NCBI GenBank assembly: GCA_963837005.1 | Contig: CAWIMC010000013.1 | Location: 620,001-684,000, forward strand | Direction: 5' to 3' | Origin: CALDTK01 sp963837005 | GTDB lineage: Bacteria > Bacteroidota > Bacteroidia > Chitinophagales > Saprospiraceae | DNA: 64,000 bases | Shown here: piece by piece, positions 46,441-54,928 of the stretch | How positions within the stretch are numbered: position 1 is the first letter of the stretch | Layout of the letters: the number at the start of each line of letters is the position of its first letter | Program-made: the position numbers and the translations under genes | The notes under the pieces: model-generated | Databases searched by the model: none | What the model saw: only the letters and a program-made list of their open reading frames with translations | What the model was told of the DNA's origin: nothing

Positions 46441-48555
46441 TTACCGCACCCGCCCCTCCTCGTACACCCGCACCCGCTCCACCCCAATCTCGTAAGCCCG
46501 CCTAAACACCTCGATATAGTCCTCTGCCGCCGCGCCGCTCGGGATGCGGAGTTCGAGATCGCCGGTGCCGGCGTGGCCAACGCCTTTCATGTCTCGGGCA
46601 CTATGGCGGAGTGGCGGCGGCACGTCGGCTAGTGGGGCGATGCAGTAAGTGAGTAGGCAATCGCTCGGCGGCTGGATAGCGAGGGTGACGACGTTTAGCC
46701 AGCTGTGTTTGAAGGCGAGGTAGGCCTTCGTCTCCACCGAGGCGACATCGTCGCCGAAGCCTTCGATGGCGGTCCTGATGCGTTCGTACTGACTGGCCAA
46801 CGCAGGAGACATTCGCTCTACGTCAAACTGAAAGTTGGTTTGGGTGACGGGGGCCTGCACTTCTTCCTCTGCACCGTAGAGATCCCACGTGTCGGTGAGC
46901 TTATCAATGATGGCCCGCTGGCGCTCGCGGAGTACTTCGGGCGTCCAGGTGTCCGCGCGAAGGACCTGCGTCGTGAGCGCGAAAGGACTCGTACCTCCGG
47001 CGCCGGCGAAGTACTTTTCCTTCTTGGTGTCGAAGGGGAAGTTTTGCGCCTGGGAGTTTTTGCGCCCGGCCAGCGGAATAAGGTTGGCGAGTTTGTGGAT
47101 CCATCGCTCGCGCTCCTCTTCCGAGGCAAACCACTGCGTCCATTCGCTCCCGGCGGGCGGGTTTTGTGGAAGCACGTGCTCTATCGTTACCACGGAGTAG
47201 TTGTAATGCGCAGACCCTTCCGCATAGGCACCATCGAGGCGCAGCAAGATCGTCGAGCGCTGGCCGCTGCGTAGATACACGTCGCCGGAGAGGGTATCTA
47301 TGGCCTCGCGCTTTTCGGCCGGCGTCAATTCGAGCGCACCGTCGGTATCGAACTCCACGCCGCGTTCGATCTCTTTGAGGAGGCGACCGTAGCGCTCGAT
47401 GCGTTGGTTGACGTTGCCGCGATTGACGAACAGGATGTAGGCCAGTCGTTCCATTAGTCGTAAGAACTTGGGCACGTCTTCTGGAGCCGCGCTGTGTTTG
47501 ACGAGGTAGGCGAGCACGGGCGGCACCCAGTCGGTGTTACTAAGTTGCCGGAGCCACCGAAGCGACTGTTCGGCCTCGCGACGCGCGGCACCTTCTCTGA
47601 TATACTCCAGTCGCTCGTTGGTGATGTTGGCGAAGGCCTGCGCGTAAGGTTCCAGCTTATCACGCACGAAGCGCTTCGGGTCGATCGTAGGGCTGATGTG
47701 TTCGCGGAACTCCTTCAGCAGCGTACTGGCCATTTTGGCCTTCCGCTCCGCCATGCGGATGTGGCGAAACAGCTCGTTGAAGCGGTCTGGTCCTAGCTCT
47801 TCCTCAATGCCCTCCCAGCGCTGTGCGTACTTCTGGGTCACGGCCTTACCTTCTGTTGCGAGCGCACCGATGATATCGGCCTTGAGGATATCCGTCGGCG
47901 AGAGGTCCATTCCGCGGTCGTTGAGCACGGAGAAAATCCTGTAGGCGGAGTCGAGGTCGGGCGTTGTGACGACCACCACGAAGCAACGGAGCAGCGTGAA
48001 TCGCGCGAGCTTGATGCGTGTCTCCTCCGGCAAGCTGAGGAGCTTGGTGTAGTAAGCACCGGCTGCCTCGGATAAAAGCTCCTGGGTCTGGGTACTCGTT
48101 TTCACTTTACCGAGCTTATTGAGGGCACTAGGCTGCTGGATGTGCTCCGCGAAGAAATCCGCGTCGCGCTCGCGCAGCCGCAGTCTAGGTTGGTCGGGCC
48201 GCTTCTTCAGTTCGCTGCCTTTTTCGCGCAAGTGTTCCTCGATCTCGGCGGCGACTTTCTGGTTCTGGATGGTGGCGGCGAGGGCCGATAGCAATATCGT
48301 GAGCGTGGTAAGCCGCTGCTGGCCGTCGACGACCTGTGCCTCGGGTGTAGGGCCTTTGATTAGCACGAGTGACCCGAGGAAATAGGGAGCGCTATCACCG
48401 TGGAGGTCCATGGCGGACAGCAAGTCATCGAGAAGATCGGAGGTCTCTTCGTGGGTCCACGAATAAGGCCGCTGGTAGTTGGGGATGGTGAAGGAGAAAG
48501 CGTCCGAGAACACCTTCGCGAGAGAACGTTCCTTTCCTTTGATGGCGGTAGGCAT
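46441..48555 (-). CDS. Fused GmrSD-like DUF262/DUF1524 restriction protein
   Basis: Protein of 704 residues that combines DUF262 (ParB/Srx-like NTPase; YQRPYSW near 28 and VVDGQQRLTTL near 75), a helical middle, DUF1524 (His-Asn nuclease; TIEHVLPQNPP near 455 and the later NLIPLAGRKNSQAQNFPF) and a C-terminal DUF5655-like domain (IRIPSGAAAEDY region). This is the architecture of type IV modification-dependent nucleases such as GmrSD, which attack glucosylated phage DNA, and of related defense nucleases. All catalytic motifs appear intact. It lies within the minus-strand defense island next to the AlbA_2 gene. Confidence 0.9.
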   Translation of the reverse strand: MPTAIKGKERSLAKVFSDAFSFTIPNYQRPYSWTHEETSDLLDDLLSAMDLHGDSAPYFLGSLVLIKGPTPEAQVVDGQQRLTTLTILLSALAATIQNQKVAAEIEEHLREKGSELKKRPDQPRLRLRERDADFFAEHIQQPSALNKLGKVKTSTQTQELLSEAAGAYYTKLLSLPEETRIKLARFTLLRCFVVVVTTPDLDSAYRIFSVLNDRGMDLSPTDILKADIIGALATEGKAVTQKYAQRWEGIEEELGPDRFNELFRHIRMAERKAKMASTLLKEFREHISPTIDPKRFVRDKLEPYAQAFANITNERLEYIREGAARREAEQSLRWLRQLSNTDWVPPVLAYLVKHSAAPEDVPKFLRLMERLAYILFVNRGNVNQRIERYGRLLKEIERGVEFDTDGALELTPAEKREAIDTLSGDVYLRSGQRSTILLRLDGAYAEGSAHYNYSVVTIEHVLPQNPPAGSEWTQWFASEEERERWIHKLANLIPLAGRKNSQAQNFPFDTKKEKYFAGAGGTSPFALTTQVLRADTWTPEVLRERQRAIIDKLTDTWDLYGAEEEVQAPVTQTNFQFDVERMSPALASQYERIRTAIEGFGDDVASVETKAYLAFKHSWLNVVTLAIQPPSDCLLTYCIAPLADVPPPLRHSARDMKGVGHAGTGDLELRIPSGAAAEDYIEVFRRAYEIGVERVRVYEEGRVR

Positions 48556-48608
48556 AGGGAGGCCAAGCTACGCTTTGCGCCAATTGGACGTTGGGATCTT
48601 CTCAGGTC

Positions 48609-48641
48609 GGGGCCGCCACTCGGAAGTGGTCGAACGGCCCC
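48609..48641 (-). repeat. Family B hairpin between the GmrSD-like gene and hipT
   Basis: On the minus strand GTTCGAC-CACT-TCCG-AGTG-GCGGCC, flanked by GGGGCC/GGCCCC arms. The stem differs from the copies at 43774 (CGCT/AGCG) and 53407 (TGGC/GCCA) in a compensatory way. Confidence 0.7.
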
Positions 48642-48642
48642 T

Positions 48643-49575
48643 TCACACCCGCCCCATCCGCCCTTCCACCAGCCCCCGAAACGCCTCCTTCTCCTTCTCC
48701 CCCAAGAAGCTCGCCGCAATACACCCCTTCCAGGCCTCGCCCATCCGCTTCATCGCCCGTACCTGAGCCGCGGCCGCGGCCGCCGGTAGACCGATCGTTT
48801 TGGCGAAAGCCGCAAAATTCTTTGCCGCGAAGCCGTGGCGTCGGCCGTTCAGCATGTGACACAGCTCCTCCGGGTCCTGCTTCGGGGGGATGACGAGCTC
48901 GACGGCGACGAGGTCGTAGAGGGGCGTGAGGCGGTACTCGCCGTCGAGCGTGGCGGTGAGGCTCCAGTTTTTGAGGTGGGCGTCTTTACTGCCGGTGAGG
49001 AAGCAGAACAGTACGGCCTTGTAGTAGAGCAGGAGGTCGAGTTGCGCGCGGGAACTATAGCGTTTGATGGCCGCGGCCACCTGCTCGTGACTACCACGAT
49101 ACTTGTCCTCGGTGAGGCGCTCGGTGAGTTGGGCCATGTCCTCCTGCTGGAGGGGAAGGCCCGCCTCGGTGCGGTCGACGCGACGCGTGACGTAGAAGAG
49201 CTCACCCTGGACGGTGCGCAACAGCGTGTGTGGGACCACGGGGAGGCCGGCCAATTCGGCGAGCTCCAGGCAGAGGGCCTCGTTTTCGGGTAGGTGGGGG
49301 TAGTCGCTGGTCTGGGGCTTGATGATGTAGCCGCTGAGGGCGTCGCGGAGTTGGAGCTTGTTGGAGGCGTTGATGTAGTCGGCCGACAATTTCTTCTGGA
49401 CGCCCGTGAGACCTTGGCCTTTTTTGAGCTGCGCCACGGCAGCGTCGCGGGTGAGGGCGTCCGTGAGGTCGAGGACAGGGACTCGCTCGGTACCGAAGAC
49501 GGTTTTGGCGCAAGCCGGATGCAACTGCTCCTCACCACTCGACAGCGGACCGTAGCATTTAAGACACCTCGTCAT
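48643..49575 (-). CDS. hipT: HipT-like serine/threonine kinase toxin
   Basis: Kinase core of a HipA-type toxin, 310 residues, without the HipA N-terminal subdomain. It starts with a CLKC...HPAC zinc-ribbon-like piece, then a Gly-rich loop (LTGVQKKLS), the VTRRVDR segment, the catalytic GSKDAHLKNWSL loop and the Mg-binding LTPLYDLVA. The missing N-terminal part is encoded separately upstream, as in the HipBST system of enteropathogenic E. coli, where HipT phosphorylates TrpS and HipS is the antitoxin. It overlaps the hipS stop by 17 bp. Hairpin repeats at 48797 and 49502 encode AFAKT and CAKT. Confidence 0.85.
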   Translation of the reverse strand: MTRCLKCYGPLSSGEEQLHPACAKTVFGTERVPVLDLTDALTRDAAVAQLKKGQGLTGVQKKLSADYINASNKLQLRDALSGYIIKPQTSDYPHLPENEALCLELAELAGLPVVPHTLLRTVQGELFYVTRRVDRTEAGLPLQQEDMAQLTERLTEDKYRGSHEQVAAAIKRYSSRAQLDLLLYYKAVLFCFLTGSKDAHLKNWSLTATLDGEYRLTPLYDLVAVELVIPPKQDPEELCHMLNGRRHGFAAKNFAAFAKTIGLPAAAAAAQVRAMKRMGEAWKGCIAASFLGEKEKEAFRGLVEGRMGRV

Positions 49576-49918
49576 GGATAGCTTTTAGGGTCACCGCACC
49601 GATGGTGTCGGCGCCGGTAGCGAGGAGGAGGCCGAAGCGATCGCGGAGTTCTAGGCCGTGCGTCCCGAGGGCGAGTTGCAGGAGCCAGCCTTCGGGAATG
49701 AGGCCGTCGAAGAAAGGATGGAGGCTCTGGGCGGTGTCGAACGGGGCGCCCTGCAGGGGCAGCGTGAGGGAGATGGGCAGGGCGCCGGCCTCCTCGCGGT
49801 AGCTCGCCAGGTAGCTGAAGCGGTAGCCGCGGTCCAGCTCCTCGAGCAGGCCCGCCTCCCGTCCCCGCAGATACACCGCCGCCCTACGCATCGCCGTCGG
49901 TGTCTTCAAACGGATCAT
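49559..49918 (-). CDS. hipS: HipS-like protein (HipA N-terminal subdomain)
   Basis: 119 residues from 49918, or 110 from the internal ATG at 49891 (MRRAAVYLRGREAG), which overlaps the hipB stop by 8 bp and fits the family better. It corresponds to the N-terminal subdomain-1 of HipA (ISLTLPLQGAPF...FFDGLIPEGWLLQLA). In HipBST this piece is a separate antitoxin for the kinase. It lies between hipB and hipT with overlaps on both sides, so all three are co-translated. Confidence 0.85.
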   Translation of the reverse strand: MIRLKTPTAMRRAAVYLRGREAGLLEELDRGYRFSYLASYREEAGALPISLTLPLQGAPFDTAQSLHPFFDGLIPEGWLLQLALGTHGLELRDRFGLLLATGADTIGAVTLKAIHDEVS

Positions 49919-50120
49919 ACCCCACCGGCTCCAGCCGGCTCCCGAACAGCCACAACACCTGATTGACCTTGTCCATCCGCAGGGTCGGCTTGTCGTTCTC
50001 GAGCTCGCGGACGAAGCGCAGGCCGACCCCGGCCACGGAGGCGAGCTCGACCTGGGTCATGCCGTCGGCCTTGCGGCGGGCGCGGACGAAGGTGGCGAGG
50101 GGGGAGAGTTTATCGGGCAT
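49884..50120 (-). CDS. hipB: HipB-like XRE transcriptional repressor
   Basis: Helix-turn-helix protein of 78 residues (LATFVRARRKADGMTQVELA, RFVRELENDKPTLRMDKVNQVL), typical of HipB. It probably represses the hipBST operon by binding the palindromes immediately upstream (50125-50254), the nearest of which begins 5 bp from the start codon. It is the first gene of the operon. Confidence 0.9.
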   Translation of the reverse strand: MPDKLSPLATFVRARRKADGMTQVELASVAGVGLRFVRELENDKPTLRMDKVNQVLWLFGSRLEPVGYDPFEDTDGDA

Positions 50121-50124
50121 GGCG

Positions 50125-50254
50125 TACCTGATCGGGTGTAATGGCCAGCAAAGTTAGCGATTTCGTACCCGTTCGGGATGCATACGGTCAATTTAGTGCC
50201 CAATCGGGTATAAAAGTCGCATCTTCCTCTGATTTAGCACCCGATAGGGTATTA
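50125..50254. promoter_or_regulatory. Four operator-like palindromes upstream of hipB
   Basis: TACCTGATCGGGTGTA (50125-50140), TACCCGTTCGGGATG (50166-50180), TGCCCAATCGGGTATA (50197-50212) and GCACCCGATAGGGTATTA (50237-50254) share the symmetric core TACCCGATCGGGTA. Such arrays are typical of HipB-type repressors. The AT-rich stretches between them probably contain the promoter. Seen directly; binding is inferred. Confidence 0.65.
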
Positions 50255-50319
50255 AAAGCATGAGTTCGTGTTTTGCAGAAAGGCGCATATGCTCGCCTCT
50301 ACCTGCACATCTCCCCCTC

Positions 50320-51264
50320 CTACTGCGGTATCTCCAACACGTAACTATTCCCCTTACTAATCGTCAACTTCGTATCCTTCAGCCACGGATTCAGTACTTT
50401 GAGCTTCCGGTAGCTCGTCCCGTACTTCTGCGCGAAGGCCGGCAGGTCGGAGATGCTCTCGGTCACCGTCATCGGGGTAGACGTATAGGGCAGCGTGTCG
50501 TAATCCTCCGGGTCGAGGAAAAAGCCGTAGTACTTCGGGTCTTCTATAATATCCTTCAACGCGATGATGCGGAACACATAGCGACTCGTCTCCTCGTTCA
50601 AGAACAGGTCGTAGTAGGTCTCGCCGAGCTGGGCGTTCTTCTTGCTGCGGACGCCGCCGAGCCCGCGGTTATAGGCCGCTGCGGCGAGGGTCCAAGAGTC
50701 GAGTTGGCCGTGGAGCTGCTTCATAAACTTGGCGGCGGCGCGCGTCGACTTCTCCAAGTGATAACGTTCGTCCACCTCGCCGTTGACCTCGAGGCCGTAC
50801 TCCCGACCGGTAGCCGGCATAAAGTGCCACACCCCCGCTGCCCCGGCGGGACTCCGAAAGTCCTTGAGGGCGCTCTCCGCCACGGCGATGTACTTGAGGT
50901 CCTCCGGGACGCCCTCCTCGCGCAGGATGCGCTCGATGGTCGGGAAGTAGCGCGCCTTGTGCTTGAGGATCCACTGCGTGCTGGAGTGGTAGAAGGTATT
51001 GGTGATGATCTCGCGGTCGAGGCGATCACGCACGTCGTAGTCGTCGACGGGGACGTCCTCGCCGGCGAAACTGTAGTGGTCCTTGAGACGGGGCGGCCGC
51101 ACGCGCTGGGGTGCGTCGAGGATGTCGGCCATCTCGTCGACCACGGCGGCGTCCGCGGCTTGCTTCGCGACTACGATCTCGTCCGGGTGCCCGGCCCCGA
51201 CAAAGAGGATGATGGTAAAAATGGCCACCAGGGCGGAGACGTAGAGGAGGGCGGCGCGTTGCAT
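50320..51264 (-). CDS. Membrane-anchored lytic transglycosylase with LysM domain (MltD-like)
   Basis: Peptidoglycan lytic enzyme of about 314 residues. An N-terminal membrane segment (LLYVSALVAIFTIILFVGAG) anchors it; the SLT domain holds the catalytic Glu in VAESALKDFRSPAGAAGVWH and FMPATGREYGL, then YNRGLGGV; a C-terminal LysM domain ends YRKLKVLNPWLKDTKLTISK. The ATG at 51264 (MQRAALLY) begins just before the anchor; the ATG at 51315 would add 17 residues. It stands alone. Confidence 0.9.
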   Translation of the reverse strand: MQRAALLYVSALVAIFTIILFVGAGHPDEIVVAKQAADAAVVDEMADILDAPQRVRPPRLKDHYSFAGEDVPVDDYDVRDRLDREIITNTFYHSSTQWILKHKARYFPTIERILREEGVPEDLKYIAVAESALKDFRSPAGAAGVWHFMPATGREYGLEVNGEVDERYHLEKSTRAAAKFMKQLHGQLDSWTLAAAAYNRGLGGVRSKKNAQLGETYYDLFLNEETSRYVFRIIALKDIIEDPKYYGFFLDPEDYDTLPYTSTPMTVTESISDLPAFAQKYGTSYRKLKVLNPWLKDTKLTISKGNSYVLEIPQ

Positions 51265-51358
51265 ACGGAGTGTTTGGGGAGGCTCACGAAGGTAGGGGAT
51301 TCGCGGCGGCCGCACTTGCCGAAGTTCTATAGCAACACGTTAACGGTAGAGCACTGTC

Positions 51359-51866
51359 TCAACGCCGTTTGTAGATCGGCACCGTGCTACACGGCTCGCC
51401 GTACATCACGGACTGCGCCACCCCCGCGAGGCGGTGCATGATGGTCGCGTAGGCCTGCGGACCGGGTTCGCGCCCGTCGGTGCAGCCCTTTGATGACGAC
51501 TCTTTGGTCGCGGTACATTTCGAGGTCCAATTCGCGGGCGGCTTTCGCCAAAACCTGCCGATCGTACGCCACCGGGGTGCCAACGTATACCTCCGTGGCG
51601 TAGGGTGCGGCGGCGCTCGCGATGAGCATGTAGGCCCACTGCGCGACGATCGCGTCGGCGCTACAATACACACACAACACCTTGCCTTTGGCCAGCGACC
51701 AGTCGAAGGTTTTGACGGAAGTCCGGAAGTCCTTCTCCTTTAATGCCAGGCCCTGCCAGAGGTAGTCCTTGAGGTCGAAGGCGAGGGTGGGGGACTCAGG
51801 CGCGAGGGAATCGAGCTTGAGGGTGAGGAGATTGGCGGAGGCGACGCGGTTGATGAGTTCGGACAT
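51359..51866 (-). pseudogene. DUF2480 family protein, frameshifted
   Basis: Bacteroidota-specific DUF2480 protein. The N-terminal frame (MSELINRVASANLLTLKLDS, DYLWQGLALKEKDFR, AQWAYMLIASAAAPYA) ends correctly at VVIKG; the expected C-terminus (CTDGREPGPQAYATIM through SVMYGEPCSTVPIYKRR, stop at 51359) continues in another frame. One extra base in the CCC run near 51485-51487 causes the break. Restored length is about 169 residues. Function unknown. Hairpin repeats at 51540 and 51709 encode VLAKA and part of SVKTF. Confidence 0.85.
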
Positions 51867-52241
51867 GGGGGGAAGGCTTTGGAGCTTAATGAACGTTTGG
51901 GGCTGGGTTTGGACGAGCTTCGCTCATAGACTATGGTTTTGACGCGGAGGCGCGGAGGTCGCGGAGGAACGCGGAGGGCCTTTCGTGGTGCGTGTAGTGG
52001 CGACCTGGTGATTGAGTCGGAGTGGCGCTGACCCTGCTGCCGCAAGGATACATCCCTGCTCTTTGCGACCCTGTTGCGGTCCATCGCGGGCCGCAGGCCT
52101 TGCGTTCCATTCCCCTAGACCCTCCGTTCCGCGCCCTCTGCAATCCATTTTCATCGACTTTTTCTGGACGTACGTCGAGCAACTGTCCATAACCGACTAC
52201 TATGTTTTGCCAAGTACTCGAGTTAAGACGTTCTTTGTACC
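51867..52241. other. 375-bp intergenic region
   Basis: It contains a GCGGAGG-rich degenerate tandem stretch (about 51936-51976) and otherwise no coding potential. The padR promoter is expected near 52180-52235, which is AT-rich. Confidence 0.4.
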
Positions 52242-52586
52242 ATGAACATCGAGAATACCAAGGCACAGCTCCGCAAGGGCGCCCTCGAGCTCGTCGCCCT
52301 CAGCATTATCCGCCAAGAGGGGGAGGCCTACCCGACCGACATCGTCAACCGACTCAAAGAGTCCGAGCTGATCGTTGTCGAGGGGACGCTTTACCCGCTC
52401 TTGAGCCGATTGAAAGTGGGCGGCCTGCTCGACTACGTCTGGCGCGAGAGCACCAGCGGACCGCCGCGCAAGTACTACAGCCTCACGCCCTCGGGCGAGA
52501 CTTTCCTCAACGAACTACACGGCAGCTGGCGATCGCTGGTCGATGCCGTCGACAACACCACCAAAACCCTCTCTTATCATGAATAA
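52242..52586 (+). CDS. PadR-family transcriptional regulator
   Basis: Winged-helix repressor of 114 residues, PadR type (KGALELVALSII, EGTLYPLLSRLKVGGLL, RKYYSLTPSG). It is followed with an 8-bp overlap by a PspC-domain gene, a pairing common in Bacteroidota, where PadR controls an envelope-stress operon. The strong terminator at 53449-53487 closes the two-gene unit. Confidence 0.93.
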   Translation: MNIENTKAQLRKGALELVALSIIRQEGEAYPTDIVNRLKESELIVVEGTLYPLLSRLKVGGLLDYVWRESTSGPPRKYYSLTPSGETFLNELHGSWRSLVDAVDNTTKTLSYHE

Positions 52587-53364
52587 AGTAATCCAAATCA
52601 ACCTCGGCGGCCTCCCCTTCACCTTTGACGAGGATGCTTACGCGGACCTCGATGACTACCTCGCCCGTCTCGACGGCTACTTCCGCGGGAGTCCCGGACA
52701 CTCGGAGATCATGCACGACATCGAGTCGCGCCTCGCTGAGTTGTTTGGGCAGGGCACCAAAGGCCGCGCCATCGTCGGCACGACCGACGTCTGTGCCGCG
52801 ATCGCTACCCTCGGCCAGCCCGAGGACCTCGGCGCGAGCTTCTCGGACGATGAGGCGGAAGAGGTCCAAGAGCCGTCGCACCGCAAGTCCAACGGTCGCC
52901 GGTCCCGCCGAGCGAACGACAAAAGCTACGGCTACAGCAGCTACGGCAGACGCCTAATGCGCGACCCGGAGGACAAGGTCGTAAGCGGGGTTTGCTCGGG
53001 CTTGGCAGCCTACTTCGGGACGGATGTCGTCTGGGTGCGGGTGGCCTTCGCGGCGGCCTTCTTCGGGGCGGGCGTCGGCTTGCTGCCCTACATCATCCTC
53101 TGGATCGTGATGCCGGAAGCGCGCTCGGCAGCCGACCGGCTGGCCATGCGGGGGGCACCGCTCGACCTTCAGTCCATCTCGCAACAGGTAGAGTACGAGG
53201 CCACGCAGTTCACAGATCGGGTGCGCGACTGGGGCGACGACGTCAAGCGCAACGGCTGGCAGAATCCCTTCCACAGCAACGGCAAGGGCTCACGCAACGA
53301 GCGCCCGGCCCGCAACAGTGGGGAGGCCCGCAAGCGCTACAGCGACAAGGGTTACGTAGCGTAA
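52579..53364 (+). CDS. PspC-domain membrane protein
   Basis: Protein of 261 residues. The N-terminal part (about 1-110; MNKVIQINLGGLPFTFDEDA) matches the conserved segment found before PspC in Bacteroidota. The PspC domain (about 133-200; RRLMRDPEDKVVSGVCSGLA, then VRVAFAAAFFGAGVGLLPYI) spans the inner membrane, and a basic, disordered tail follows. The ATG at 52579 overlaps the padR stop. It probably takes part in envelope-stress response. Confidence 0.9.
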   Translation: MNKVIQINLGGLPFTFDEDAYADLDDYLARLDGYFRGSPGHSEIMHDIESRLAELFGQGTKGRAIVGTTDVCAAIATLGQPEDLGASFSDDEAEEVQEPSHRKSNGRRSRRANDKSYGYSSYGRRLMRDPEDKVVSGVCSGLAAYFGTDVVWVRVAFAAAFFGAGVGLLPYIILWIVMPEARSAADRLAMRGAPLDLQSISQQVEYEATQFTDRVRDWGDDVKRNGWQNPFHSNGKGSRNERPARNSGEARKRYSDKGYVA

Positions 53365-53373
53365 GCGCGGGCA

Positions 53374-53515
53374 CGTTCGGGTCGCTCCGGCGAGTGCGCC
53401 TGGGCGCGTTCAACTGGCTCCGGCCAGTGCGCCCATTATCGATTACCTAAAGGTGCATCGAGCGTTTAGCTCGGTGCACCTTTTTTTACGGGCACTGGCT
53501 GGAGCCAGTCGAACG
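53374..53515. repeat. Three family B hairpins around a terminator
   Basis: Plus copies at 53374-53400 (TCGC-TCCG-GCGA stem) and 53407-53434 (TGGC-TCCG-GCCA), and a minus copy at 53490-53515 (TGGC-TCCA-GCCA). The second and third face each other across the terminator at 53449-53487. The stems co-vary while GTTC, TCCR and GTGC stay constant. Confidence 0.75.
53449..53487 (+). terminator. Intrinsic terminator of the padR-pspC operon
   Basis: A 15-bp stem with one G-T wobble (AAAGGTGCATCGAGC paired with GCTCGGTGCACCTTT), 5-nt loop GTTTA, followed by a run of seven T (53481-53487). This is the clearest intrinsic terminator in the window. It lies 85 bp after the pspC stop and insulates the export locus. 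Confidence 0.9.
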
Positions 53516-53543
53516 CCCGCACGAACGCCCGCCCTACCTGTCC

Positions 53544-53665
53544 GCTTTCGCAAAAACTACCTGTTCGATACCGAACACTCGCGTATATGGTTTTGACGTA
53601 AGTCACTGCAATACAGTACATTGCATTTTTGGCACGACCTCGGCTTGTCCTGTTTTAGCGAAAGC
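53544..53665. repeat. Three family A mini-hairpins in the export-locus promoter region
   Basis: Copies at 53544-53557 (minus, GC-GAAA-GC), 53590-53604 (plus, GAC-GTAA-GTC) and 53652-53665 (plus, GC-GAAA-GC after GTTTTA), the last ending 6 bp before the adaptor start codon. They sit where the promoter and leader of the export operon must be. Confidence 0.7.
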
Positions 53666-53671
53666 GAAAAC

Positions 53672-54928
53672 ATGGACAGACCAATCGCCAAGGCAGAACA
53701 GTCGAGCGCCAAGCGCAAGGCGATCTTGAAGTGGGTGCTGATCAGCATCGCCGTGGCGGGCCTCGGCTACTGGGCACTGCTGGCTCTACGCCCGAGCCGC
53801 AGCGCGAGCGACTTCCGCATGGCGACCGTCGAGCGGGGTGCCGTCCAAAGCACGATTTCGGCAGCGGGACTGGTGGTGCCGGCCTTCGAAGAGCAGGTCA
53901 ATGCGCCGGTGTCTACGGAGATACGCAGCGTGCGTCTGCGCTCTGGTGCAGAGGTCAAGGCCGGGGACATCGTCATGGAACTCGACCGCGGCTACGTAGG
54001 CTTGCAGTTGGAGGGTAGGCAGGACCAGCTTACGCTAAAACAGAACAACGTGGAACTCCTGCGCCTGGAGTACGACCGTGACCTGAAGGACCTGGCCATC
54101 GATACCGAGGTAGCTGTGCTCAAACTCACCAGCGCGGAAGCTCAACTCAAGGATGCGCAGCGCCTGCTGAAAGTCGGCGGTAACACGCAAGAGGATGTCG
54201 AACGCCGCGCTCTAGACGTGCAGATGGCGCGCCTCGAAAAGGACAAGCTGGCTAACCAACTCGCCTACCGCAAGTCAAGTGACGCTGGCAAACGCCGACA
54301 GCTCCAACTCGAGGTCGCGATGGAGGAGAAGGAGGTCGCCCAACTGGCCCGCCGCCTCCGCGAGACGGAAGTGAAGGCACCACGAGCCGGCGTTGTGACC
54401 TGGGTAAACGAGAGCATCGGTAAGCTCGTGCCGCAGGGAGAGCCGCTGGTGCGCATCGCCGACCTGGGTGCCTTCCGCATCGAGGGGAGTTGTTCGGATC
54501 GGTACACGGGCCAGATCGAGGTCGGCATGCCGGTGGAGGTGCGTTTGCCGAAAGGGACGACGAGGGGCGCGGTGAGTCGTGTCTTGCCGGAGGTGACCAA
54601 CAACACGCTCAAATTCTTGGTGCAACTCGACGAAGAAGGCTTTGCCGGTCTGCGACCCAATATGCGCGTCGACCTCGTGGTGATCACGGGCGAGACGGCG
54701 GATGTGGTGCGCTTGCGCAACGGCCCGGCCATCCGTGGCGGAGCCAATCAGGAGCTCTTCGTGGTGCGTGGCGCCGAGGCCGTGCGGACGCCCGTGACCA
54801 TCGGGCAACGCGGTGGGGACTACGTCGAGATTGTCAATGGGCTAAGTCTGCGCGAGCGCGTCATTATTAGTGACGTGGCGGAGTTTGAGGGGCGGGCGAG
54901 TATTCAACTGGAAAACGGGGGGCGATGA
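53672..54928 (+). CDS. Periplasmic adaptor (HlyD/MacA-type) of an export system
   Basis: Membrane-fusion protein of 418 residues: one N-terminal membrane anchor (ILKWVLISIAVAGLGYWALL), barrel-sandwich hybrid halves around residues 65-110 and 220-260 flanking a long coiled-coil hairpin (about 100-225), then beta-barrel and membrane-proximal domains (VGMPVEVRLPKG, RVDLVVITG). It joins the inner-membrane transporter to the TolC-like protein. The ATG at 53672 opens the soluble head before the anchor. Its stop overlaps the TolC-like start by ATGA (54925-54928). Confidence 0.92.
   Translation: MDRPIAKAEQSSAKRKAILKWVLISIAVAGLGYWALLALRPSRSASDFRMATVERGAVQSTISAAGLVVPAFEEQVNAPVSTEIRSVRLRSGAEVKAGDIVMELDRGYVGLQLEGRQDQLTLKQNNVELLRLEYDRDLKDLAIDTEVAVLKLTSAEAQLKDAQRLLKVGGNTQEDVERRALDVQMARLEKDKLANQLAYRKSSDAGKRRQLQLEVAMEEKEVAQLARRLRETEVKAPRAGVVTWVNESIGKLVPQGEPLVRIADLGAFRIEGSCSDRYTGQIEVGMPVEVRLPKGTTRGAVSRVLPEVTNNTLKFLVQLDEEGFAGLRPNMRVDLVVITGETADVVRLRNGPAIRGGANQELFVVRGAEAVRTPVTIGQRGGDYVEIVNGLSLRERVIISDVAEFEGRASIQLENGGR

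Noticed and set aside
50260..51441. 393-codon plus-strand open frame
   Set aside because: Antisense to the lytic transglycosylase and runs through the hipB operator region; no family match.
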